Below are positions 13,501 through 25,500 of a stretch of DNA of 47,932 bases, piece after piece. How positions within the stretch are numbered: the stretch's first letter is position 1; every line of letters starts with the position of its first letter. The position numbers and the translations under genes were made by a program. This stretch comes from Phoronis australis (taxonomy: Eukaryota; Phoronida; Phoronidae): NCBI GenBank assembly GCA_002633005.1, contig NMRA01000853.1:1-47932 (forward strand), given 5' to 3'. A model generated the notes under the pieces. That model saw nothing but the letters and a program-made list of their open reading frames with translations, made no database searches and was not told the origin of the DNA.

Positions 13501-16500
13501 GAGGTGGACTCTTAAGAGCCCCTATGGTCAGATGTTGGTACCTCGATCATCTATGCTATGTGCTCTGGGCTGACAGTCTACGAGCACCTCCTCGCCCTCC
13601 CCCCGTCGACACCTCACTCAAGTGGCGCCAGTTTCCACCCCCAACTGGTAGCTGTGTGATCCTCCAGTTAACAGATACCTGGTGCCTGCGTNGCTCCCCC
13701 CCCCCCCTTTCGGCAGGCGCCCAGCGGCACCTGACTCCCTTGCTATGATGCACAGTCAGTCACTAGGTACGTTTGCTATGAAGCCCAGACCGTTGTGTTG
13801 AACTGTGTTTAACTAAAATCTGTCATGAACTGAGTCATTTGTAAAATTGACTGGCATGAATTGTTTTGTCTTGACCTTGAATGTATGCCTTTTCACACCG
13901 TTAATGATCGCACTGTCAGAAATTAAAATTCATAGCAACTTGCAAGGATATTACAATATCAGCACAAAATTACTATGGGTTTTGACCGAGTTGAAGATTT
14001 TTTGGAATGAACAGAGGAACAAAACCCCCTAAGTGCCCCTGTTTCTATGCCAGTGGCTCTCACAACGAAGATAAAAAACACGGGTAAGGCAGATTCGGCT
14101 GGAAGTCGCGTCCACAGTCTCCATGTAAACAAACAGGGACGTCATCTAAAATTAAACGAAGCACGCATGCCAGCCACAATTTATGTAGATACTTTTTTAA
14201 TAAGCAACAATCATCAGTGTGGCTTTGACAGAATAGCAATTACTAGTCCTGTCTGCTATTTGTCTAAAGTACAAACTTTCTACGTCGTTTTTGCAAGCTA
14301 ATCACACGTTTCAAGAGGCCCCCTATTGGTGGTAGAGGCAACTGAGAACAGGCAAATAGGACGAAGTGCAGTTCGTGTAATGCTTCGTAAGCAAAAACTA
14401 CGGGAGAGGCAAGATTTTTTATTTTAGGTTATGAAGAGATTAGGAATGACTAAACAAATTATTATAAGGTCAATTTTAGAAAAGGTGCAATATGGCTGCT
14501 ACAGAGTGCCAAAATTGGCCGAAAATGGCTTCAGTGAAAACCTGCAAAATAGCCGTTTTTTCCGCAAAAAATTAAAGCATACAAATTTGAAACCGATTTT
14601 GAAAGGTATGCCATTAAATTATTCAGTCATAATCCTTTTTAAAAAACCGTATCACTCATTTATTTTCAGCTAGCTATACATGCTAGTAAAATATATTCAA
14701 ACATGTCTACTTTGGCGCCCAAATGGAGATACATGCCACAAAAACAAAGATAATGGATGAAAATTGTTAAAAAAAAGAATTTTCCTACATCTCACCAAAC
14801 CAAACTCATGTGTTAAGTCTCAAAAAATATGTGATTTTGGGTATAGACTCTACCTGTTGGTTTTTATATGGAGTCACTCTTACTGTGTTGATCGATGCGT
14901 TTTTGTCACGGTTGCCGAGACAAATCTTCAGCCACGGAGTCGTAGATGAAGACGCAATGCTTCGCGTAGTGCAAACACGACTGGAAAGTTTGTCTGTTAA
15001 GTCAAAGGACACTGTTGGTGCAGCTAAGCAAGACAACGTAATGACGCAAGTAGCTAGGCACAAGCAACAGGACTGGCTGGATAGAGTCGAGGATCTGAGA
15101 TAGAAGTCATACTTCGACAAACGACAGCTGAACAGGACTTCGTAATCTACGGCCATGGAGTAGTCATTCTCGAGAAATTCTGAGAGTATACATTAGAAGA
15201 GCTTCACGTGCCGCACTCGATCCGGAATAGTTGGGATGAAGGAAGTAGCGCGAAGTTACATGTGGTGGCCGAAGACGGACTCACACATTGAACACGTGGT
15301 AAGCCTATGTGACCTTTCCCAGCACTGTACAAAGCATCTGTATCTCTATAGGTGTGGCCTTGTAGTCGATGGTGCAGACTACGCGGAGAAAAACAAGAAG
15401 AGTGATATCGTTTTCTTGGACGTCTATACCAAGTAGCCAGAGATGAATTCAACGGCATCAACTGCTACTATCGGTGTCTTGGGAAGTTTATTCTCTCGAT
15501 ATGGGTTACCCAAACAACTAGTCAGCGACAACGAACCTCAGTTCAGTAGTGAAGAATTTGCGGAATTTCCGGAATCAAGTACATCAAACTTAGTTTGAGT
15601 TTGTGTGATTTAAGAAGCCCATAAATAACGTAGAAAATAAATCAGAAACTAAATAAGGCAATCCAGATCCTCCCAAGGATACTATTGTTTCACGAAATGT
15701 AGAATATACATGTAAATAGGTAAATGAAATAACAAGAATGGATCATTCTTGTTGTTTTATTTACCTATTTAAGAAGCCCACTAACGGCTCTTGTTGAATT
15801 ATCGTTCAACCAACTCACCTTCCATGTCTTTAAGGTGATCGACGCCCTCAACACATGGGTCACTGGGCGTGCGAGTTTTCTGAGATAAGAAATAAACGCA
15901 TTTAAAAAGCTGCGTATATCCGTTTAAAGCAGTAGAGTAGCCAGTCATCCTTCTGCATGAACCGCACGACCGTTCTCCGAAACAGCATTCTTTTTTACAT
16001 GATATATTCCTAATCTCAACCACCGCACCTGTCATATGCATCGTAAGGTAGCAATTTAAGAAAATTACACGACTTCCCTTTTCCTTTTGTTGATACTCGC
16101 ATGTCGTACACCAATGTTACGACGACTGTACAGTCTACACAAAACTTTAGATTTTTACGGCTTTCTAAGCTTTTTGGTTTGCCATTGTGGAAACATAGTT
16201 TTGATAGAATGTACCAAGCGAGTGCTCATAAGTCATGAATCTCGCCAAAAAGGATTGTTCATGACAAAAAATTGTTTTCTTGAGAAACTCGTGAGGAAAA
16301 ATGTGTCCATGACCGAGAAAAGAACGCCAGTGCAATTCACGCGGAAAAAATGGCTACCCTGAATAATAACAATCAACCGCGAAAGTAAAGGGTGCAGGCA
16401 TTCAAAAACAAGTTCAATTGACTGGCGGATACATAATACACAGTCGATGAGTACCTACCAGTCGAGGGTGACGCCAAACGTCTAACCCATTCACAACATC

Positions 16501-19500
16501 ATTTTTTGACAAAGGCTGTAGAACCCAGAGTCGAAAACGTATTAACTGGTAGGTAACTCATTTATCATGGTGCAGGAACTCACCTAATCAAACAAAACTA
16601 TAGTTATAATAATCTATATATCAAGTTAACAAATTGATGTGGATGCTGATGTAATGTGACAAAATTGGCCAGGAAGGTATTTGCATTTGAAGGCACAATC
16701 TCATCGGTTACAGCAGGGCACCTTACAAGCGAGGCTAATCTCAAGAAATATAAACGTATTTAACTAATAAAGTCTCTGACAAAAACCAACGGCCAAATTG
16801 GCGATTTTTATAGCTCTAGCCAAAGCTGCTTCAAAAATAATCCCAAAATGCATTTTTCGATTGTAAAAACGGTCATGGTTCTTTAAGAGCAGATGCCACT
16901 ATAATAAATTTCCATGTGATTTGTTAACAGCATTGTGGGAAATCAAAATGTTTCGTCGTTGCAACTGAGAATCTGAAAGAGTGAAAGGCAGCCTTAGATC
17001 CCATCAAACCGCTTACCTGAAAAACATCTTTTACACTGTTGTGATCTCTTAGGTAAAATCGTTTGTATGTCCCAACATATTCGTCGTGAAGCAATTTCGC
17101 CATCTCTGAAAATGAATATGAAAGTCATTCGTATTATATGTTTCGTGGAAAAGGTTGATGATTTAATTGTTGCCGATTATTATCCACGACACCCAACTTT
17201 GTACTCTTTCAAAAATTTCCGAATGATAAGGGCCCTAGAAAGAGCAAGACAATTTATTAAATCCCATCAAATAACTAAGGATTTTTAGAGGTTCTTATTT
17301 TGAAATTAACTGCACCAATAAGGATGTTTAAATTACTCAACTGTCGGAAAATACAAATCGTATGCAATTGTTAACCACTACACAGCACCAATTTATGTAG
17401 TAAGGTTTATAAAGTATAGGATTGGTTCTGCTTGTGGGGGAGTGGCGATGACAGATGGTAGCATCATTGGGTTCACCTTAGTACACAGTGTTTCTGATAT
17501 GTCGTGGAATCAACTCACACTAGTTTACTTGCTCTCGTATCACAAATGACACGTAGGGACTACCCAAGGAGCTCACAAGTCAAACGATTTGTCACACCAA
17601 ACTCGGACGTGTTATACACTGTATATTGGTGGAGTAGGCCTAATCGTATGTGACTTTTGATAGCGAAATATCATGCCGTAATGCACCCTACGATTTGTCA
17701 TATACGACAGTTGTAAAAGAATTGGACCGTGTAGACATGTGGTTAACTCGTACTTTTAAAGTTGCTTCTGTCGCACGGCCAGTACTTAAGGCAGTCTGAC
17801 ACCAGGCTTATGAAGATGCGGGGACCACGTTGTTGTTTAAGTTCCTTCACGCAGGCATCTCTAATTCCGTTGAGAATTTGATGTTTAATAGGTTCAATTG
17901 TTAAACCTGAAAAAGTTTGAAAGCTATTAGCCACAATCACATGACAGTGTTGCTTTAAGCGCTTGAAACCACCAATCTCATACCAAAAAGACCAAAAACA
18001 GCCACCACCCCACTAATCGATCAGCTATCAAATTAGAACACTCGCAGACACTAGCTGATGATGTATTAATTAGCCGATCTCGAATTACGAGAATTTATTG
18101 TATTGTCGATACGTAATACTTAGAAGCGGGGCAACCAATCACAGCAAAAGTCATTGTGTTTATTGTGAACAGTCGTCAGATATTGCTTCACGTTTTCCTG
18201 TGGTATATGGTACAATCAAGAATGGTGAGGCGATGCATTTGCTGGCTCGGTATCGTCACTAAGTAACGACACACTTATGTGTACGCATTGCTTTTAACTC
18301 ATAACCTGAAACGCCCAAAATTTCTAAATGAGTTTTATTCTTCAGTAAAAAAATCGTCAGTTCATTCCGAACACTAAAACCACTTAAAAACTTAGAAAAG
18401 TACGAACTTCTAGTTGTAAGTGGTGTAATTTCAAAAGCGTGTGTGCTTGATAAAGACAGTTCCTAAAGAGGGTATTATTGTCCCGACCTGCTGTTTCATA
18501 TGTTACCTTTGAACAGTGGTTCTTTCTTGACGAGTTCGAACAAGAGGACACCAAAACTGAAAGTAAATTTTTGTGTTTAATTTTTAGCTCCTCCCATTAT
18601 GATTATGGTAAACACATTTTTAACAACTAAAAATATAGGCTGATAGAAACCACATCTTTTTACTTAGCTATTATAGACCTAAAAACAAAAAGAATTCGCA
18701 AAGTATTAGAAAATGTAGTTATTGGGAAATTACCTCCACACGTCCGTTTCCGACGTGTTCTTCGGCATTTCTCGTTTAGCAATACTCGGTTTGAACATCT
18801 CGGGAGCCATGTGAGTTGGAGTTCCTTTAGCGACAGGAGAACCGGTCAAGTCGCTGGTGTACCCTTGAAGTGTGGACACGCCAAAGTCTCCAATCTAAGT
18901 GTGGTGAGTCATAAAATAATGCGCTGTCAGACAAATTGCTAGCAACACAAATCTGATTGCTACATAAATAATAGCTGACATAAACTTAATGATTTCATTG
19001 CTGTTGAACAAACTCTCGGTTACTTCACCTTAGCTTTAAATCTGTCACTAATTAAGATATTAGCCAGCTTCAGATCAGAATGGACCAGACTGGGAGTGTT
19101 ATTGTGCAGATACTGCATGGCGTCCGCCACGTCCGTCATCATCTCAACCTGAAACAAAGTAATTAGTCACATGCACCTGTCCATAAAAACTTCAACAGTT
19201 CGAAGCATTTTCAGTGAAATGCGTTGATTTTTTACGAGAATGTGTTTTCTTTGCTTTATTTTTGCAAAAATCTACGAGGGCAGTGTATTTCTACTTCCCC
19301 TACTATTGAACCACGTGAACTTCAGGTACCATCTTACTCGAAAGCTTACTAAAATAAAAGCCAGTGACTTAGCCTTATCTTAAGTACGCTTAAAATACTT
19401 TGGTTTCAGGCTTCAATCCGAGAGGAAAGTGGTCTCAGGAAATCGCTTGTCTCAATATTACTGACCTTGTGACTCGAACCTTCTCACAGAAAAAATGAAC

Positions 19501-22500
19501 CGTAAAGAGTTTGTGTGTATCACAACCCCTTGGCATTACATACCTGCATACCAACTGGAAAATTTGATCCGCGCCACTCCAATTCATTCATGAAATCCTT
19601 CAAGGAGCCATGCTCCAGATATTCCAGTACCAGACCGTATATACCCTTTCCACCGTCCAAAACGATGCCGTAAATCTTGACTATACTCTTGTGTTCTATT
19701 TCACACATTGCTCGCGCCTCCTTACACGCCAAGATCATCTGCTTGTCACTGAAATTGTTTTAGAAAACATTAGAACAGAAAAAATGAAAAATAGATGAAC
19801 ACCGCTAGTATTGTCTCATGGACACGGCGTCGTTGACGTGGTATATAATGAACGACCAATAGGCACGTCCTGCACTGCACGACTCTCACAATGTTACAAA
19901 TGTGTCAAGCTCTATCCCGGTTTCTCACACACAAATGTCACTGTCTCGGGATATCCTAGGTATTATGAAATCCATCATTACAATGTAGGCAAACTTTGAA
20001 TTACTCCAGTTTAGTTGCACAGCTGACCTCAAGGCAAACACACAAGTATTAGTGCTGGATGTGAAAATGCAGATAAAATCCTGATTGAAAGAGCACACAG
20101 GCTACAACGAGGACGAGGAGTAGAAAGGCCAGTGATAGTTAAGTTTAACAGCTACAAAGATAGAGACATGGTCCTGAGAACTGCTCGTCACCAACTCCGT
20201 GGTACCCAATCCAAAATATCTGAAGATTTCTCGCCAAAAATAAGGGAAAGCAGTAAGAAACTCGGTCCGTTCTGATGGAAGCAAAGACAAAGGGAAATCT
20301 AGTGCGAATGGACTACGACAAACTCACAATAAACGGAAAGGCTTATAAATATGACGACTCCACCAAAAACGTCATTGAGCTCGGATCGGGTCCGCGAAAT
20401 GAATAGGATTTAGGCTGAAGCCTACAGCTAAGAGTGAGTAGTTGGAACATAAATGGGTTAAAAAATAAGTTTAAAAGCAATGACATCACTGACTACATGA
20501 AGTCCTTCGATGTATTAGCACTTCAACAGACAGGGGCAGAAACAGAACAAGATTTCTCGTTAGACAGGTTTGTGTGTTTCAGCAAAGTAAGAACGAAAAG
20601 AAAACGTAGTATAAGGAACTCAGGTGGTGTGCTTATTTTTGTAAAAAACGAATTGTCTGGTTATGTAAATGAGGTGGCATCAGATTCGGAAAATATGATT
20701 TGGATAAAATTTGCTGCTGGTATGAATAAGCCACAACTATATTTAGGGAATGTTTATATTTCCCCTCAGGGTTCCAGGCAGATACCATCAAGTGAGTCTC
20801 AAGATAACGAGTGTAATAGTTATGGTCGGGAGTTACTGTACCTTTGTAAAAGCTGTAGAATTAGAATTTTAAACGGTCGCAGTGGTGGTGATAAAAATAC
20901 CGGTAAATTTACTTTTGTGAATACAAATGGAAGTAGTGTAGTGGACTATTTCATGGTCAGTGATGAAATTATTACATGTACCTCATTCATCGATTTTCAA
21001 GTCGGCGATCAAGTCGACTCCAATCATTTTCCGTTGGAAATGATTATAGATGGCGAAGTTTTGTTTAACTTGCAGGTAAACCGCAACAAAACACGGGAAT
21101 CCTACAGTGTCAATGGAACAATGAACAAATCAGCTATAATTTGGAAAGATGAAAACATAAATAATTATTTTGAAAACTTGCAGTTGAGTGAAGGCGGTGG
21201 CTGTCTGGAAAATATGATATTTACCCGGTTGTTATGTAACCGACTCCATTCATGGGCGGATACGAACAATATTGTGTGTGAGGCTCAAGCTGGTTTCAGG
21301 AAGGGGTATTCCACAGTGGATAACATGTTTATTCTAGATACACTACTTAACAAATATTTATTGAAACGTAGAGGCCGGTTCTATTGTCTTTTTGTTGACT
21401 TTAAAAAAGCATTCGACTGGGTTTGGCGAGAGGGTCTTAAGTATAAAATGTTTTGGAATATATGGAAAAATGCATAAAATTCTAAACAGTATGTATGAAA
21501 ATGTGAAGTCTTGAGTCTTGCTGAATGGGGATGGTTACGTAACCGATTTCTTCCAATGTACGATGGCTGTAAGACAAGGGTGTCAATTATCTCCCTTTCT
21601 CTTCTCGCTATTTATAAATGATTTGAAAAGTGATTTACAAAATGTGAAGGGCTCGTGTGTTAATATCGGAATATTGGATTTATATTTGTTGTTGTTTGCC
21701 GATGATTTGGTTCTCGTCGCTGAAACCGCCATTGCCATGCAAAGAATAATTACCAAACTCGAAGAATATTGTAATAAATGGAAGCTTCATGTGAATATGT
21801 CGAAGACAAAAATTATAGTCTTTAGAAAAGGGGGATACTTGAGAACTTATGAAAAGTGGAAATTATTTGTCGAAATTGTACAAACGACTTCAGAGTATAA
21901 TTATTTGGGTATCAAGTTTACTCCTAAAGGTGTATTTACGAAGGCGCAGAAAACGTTAGCTGACAAAGCGGCAAAGGCTATTTTTGTACTAAAAAGCACA
22001 TGTTAAAGTATAATGAAATTTCTGTGCAAATGTGGTTTAAAATGTTTGATACAAAAATATTACAGATCTTGTTATATGGTTCTGAGATTTGGGGATTTCA
22101 CCCCGCACAAGACATTGAAACCGTACAAAATAAATTTTGCAAATTTTGTTGGGACTTGGTCAGCATGTCTCGAGCGCTGCAGTGAAATAAATGTCTGAGC
22201 AAGACAGGTCTTGCTGGGCTCTAAATGTTAAACGATTGTTATTTCCTTATGGTTTTGGAGTTGTTTGGATACAACAAGGTGTGGGCGATGCTGCCTCGTT
22301 GATAAGTGAATTTAAACAACGATGCTTTGATATTGGCATCCAGGATTGGAGAAACAATATTTTTTCTCAATCTTTAGATGTTTACAAAACAAGTAAATGT
22401 AACTTTGTAGTAGAAAAATACGTAACATGTTTAGAAAATAGACTTCATAGAATAGCCCTTACAAGGTTTAGATGCTCCGCACATTCACTAATGATTATCC

Positions 22501-25500
22501 AGGGAAGGTTCAGTGGATTTGACAGCTAAGACAGATTATGTCCCTGCTGTGACAGTGGGAAAGTGAAAACGGAATTCAACTTTCTTCTCGAATGCAATTT
22601 ATATTTGGATTTACGAGTGCGGTTTTTACCACGGTACGATAAGGTGGAAGATATAGTGTTCAGAAATTTTCTACAGACTCATGACTTAAATGTTCTGAGA
22701 AAAGTTGCTAGATATTTAATTAATCCGGAGAAACGCCGAAACAAGTTCCTTGGTATGAATTAATTTAGACTTGAAAAATTATTGTACTCTCTTTGTGTTA
22801 TATATTGTAATTTGGGCCGGAGGCCTGTTACATGAAATAAACCTTAGGAGTGCCTTAGTCACCAGATGGCGAAACCTTTTCGTTCACGAGTTGGCTGACA
22901 TAGAACTGCCCACCAACATGGAAATCGACTACATATTTCGTGAGTTCGCTCGAAAATAGCTCGACAAAGAGACAATTGACGAGAATGAAACAGAAGCAGA
23001 GGAGGAAGTGGAGACAAAAGACTGTTTAATTAAGTGATAGACATTTTGTATAGCTGTTTAATTATGCTACGCATTTTCTACCTCTCCGACAATGGAGAGT
23101 TCAAACCAAAAGTGGTCTATGGTTTACTTTTGGATCTCTTTGGGTTATTACGTGGGGGTAATTATTTGGCATCCCAGAGAATGATATACCTATATCACAC
23201 AGGTGGCATTCATTCGTCAAATTTAAATTGAGTATTCTTCCCCGTCCCATGGCTCTAAGCGCCAAGGTCGGGTGTCAGCGTTTTCATTTGCTCATCCATT
23301 GGCATGAATAATCCTATCCGATGGTGTTTAACCATGCAACTCTATTTGACAAAGTGGTGCACCTGGTTATATCATCTGCATTCTGATTTTATTTATACAA
23401 TCATCAACTAATGAGCGTCCACTGGGGGATTGGAGTATCTACTGATTTCCCTATTTCTAATGACGTAGGCCTAAGTGAAAGTCATATTGTATTCCTTTAC
23501 TGTTGACAATGACGTCGATGACCTATGTGCCGTGTTAAACAATCTCTGTAAGCCTCGTTTTGGTTTCATTATTCCCCTTAAGAAAGTTAGACCACCTCTA
23601 ACAGCATACGGCCTTATTTCTTATTTATTTATTATTTATTTATTATTGTGATATTTAAAGTGAGGGTGGCCTCTTCAGTGATAGCACTGCTTTACAAGAG
23701 GGCCCTCAAGAAGAAAAACAGTAATATAATACAATGAAGTAATAAAACAACAATAAAATATACGTAACAAAGATACAATTAAAACAGGTTGAGAATTAAG
23801 ACATAAACAAAATGACAAATAATGGTAAAAATTTAACTAAGACAGATGAAATAAATTAAGAGATGACTCTAGACAGTGAGAGTATTTACGACAATGAAAA
23901 AATGACATCTTGATTAAGACAGGTAGGGCATAAATGGTTAGGTAAATTACAGCCACTTTTTAATATTTACTTCAAAGGTAGTGATAGAATTGGACCGTTT
24001 AATTTCTGGGATAAGAGAATTCCATATTATAGCAACTGCATAGATAAAAGATCTCTTGCCCGTCTCGGTTTTAATTTTGTTAAAAGAAAAAATTGCCAGC
24101 AACAGAAGAACGTGTAGAACATACAACTTGGCTGCTATTGAATTTACTGCTGAGATATGCTGGAGCCAAGTCATTGATACATCTGTACATACACCAGGCA
24201 GAGAGATATTTATTTCTTTGTCTTACTTTCATAAATCCCAGTTTGGAATACAAGTCGTCAACCCCAGTGTCCCCAATTCTAGTACCCAGGATAGCCCTGG
24301 CGGCTCTATTTTGGATTACTTGGACTTTGCTGACAAATGTGTCACTAGTGTGCCCCCAAACCGGTAAACAATAATCAATATGAGGCTGAATAATAGAATG
24401 GTAAAGGGTTTTAAGAGTACTGACATTAAGAAATTTGCCTAGACGTTTAAGTACACCGATTTTCTTTGATAATTTCTTTGTGATATGATCTATGTGCATA
24501 TTGAATTTAAGATTGGGATCTAAAATAAGGCCCCAGTACTTAAACTTGTCAACATTCTCGATGGGAGAACCGTTGATAGAAAGGGATAGTTTTTGTTGTT
24601 TTAACTTCTGGTGGGTTCCAAACAGCATCGACTTGGTTTTACTAACGTTAAGAGTGAGTTTACTTTGAATCAGCCAGTAATGGATAAGGGCTAGCTCATC
24701 GTTGAGAGAAGTTTCGAGTTCTTTTACTGATCCAGCTGTTGATATACATGTAATTGCAGTGTCATCAGCGTATAAAACTGGGGCACTGTTGTGGAGGACA
24801 GTAGGGAGGTCGTTAACAAAAATAGTGAATAATTGAGGGCCCAAAATGGAACCCTGAGGTACCCCCGTGATTACGGTTGAGTAGTCAGAAAGTATACCAC
24901 CGTATTTTGTGGCCTGTTTACGGTCGTATAAGTAGTTTCTAAACCAAAGGAGTTCGTTATCATTAACTCCATAAGACTCTAGTTTCTGCAGTAGGATACC
25001 ATAGTCCACAGAGTCAAAGACTTTCTTAAGGTCAATAAAGACAGCACCAGTAAGCCTCCCTGATCCATTTTATTAAAGATTAGCTCAGTAGTATGAATGT
25101 TTGTAGTAAGAGTGGAATGCAAGGGGCGGAAACCAGACTGTGCTGCCGAGAGAAGGGAATTTTGCTCCAGGAACTGGTGAAGCTGCTTTTGAACACACCT
25201 TTCAAGAATTTTTGACACTGCAGGGAGGACCGATATTGGTCTATAATTTTCGCAACTTGACTTTTCATCATCTTTAAAAACAGAAGTAACAACTGCCATC
25301 TTTCATTCTCTAGGAATTGTGGCCGTTTTTAAACTTAAATTCATGATATTGGTAAGGTGCTCAGCTATTTGTTGAGACGCCAGTTTTAATAGTTTGACAT
25401 CAATGCTATCGATGCCACTGGCACTACTAGAGTTCAGAGTTTTTGTTTGTTCTCGAACGTAGTCAACTTGAAACTTAAATGATATTCCCTCTTGTATCTT

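Noticed and set aside
13524-13753. Open frames over a C/G-rich stretch with an undetermined base
   Set aside because: Low-complexity composition and frames on both strands. No support as a gene.
15880-16041. Cys-rich minus-strand open frame just upstream of mini-exon 8
   Set aside because: It lies across the polypyrimidine acceptor of exon 8 and is therefore intron read-through. There is no matching upstream donor phase.
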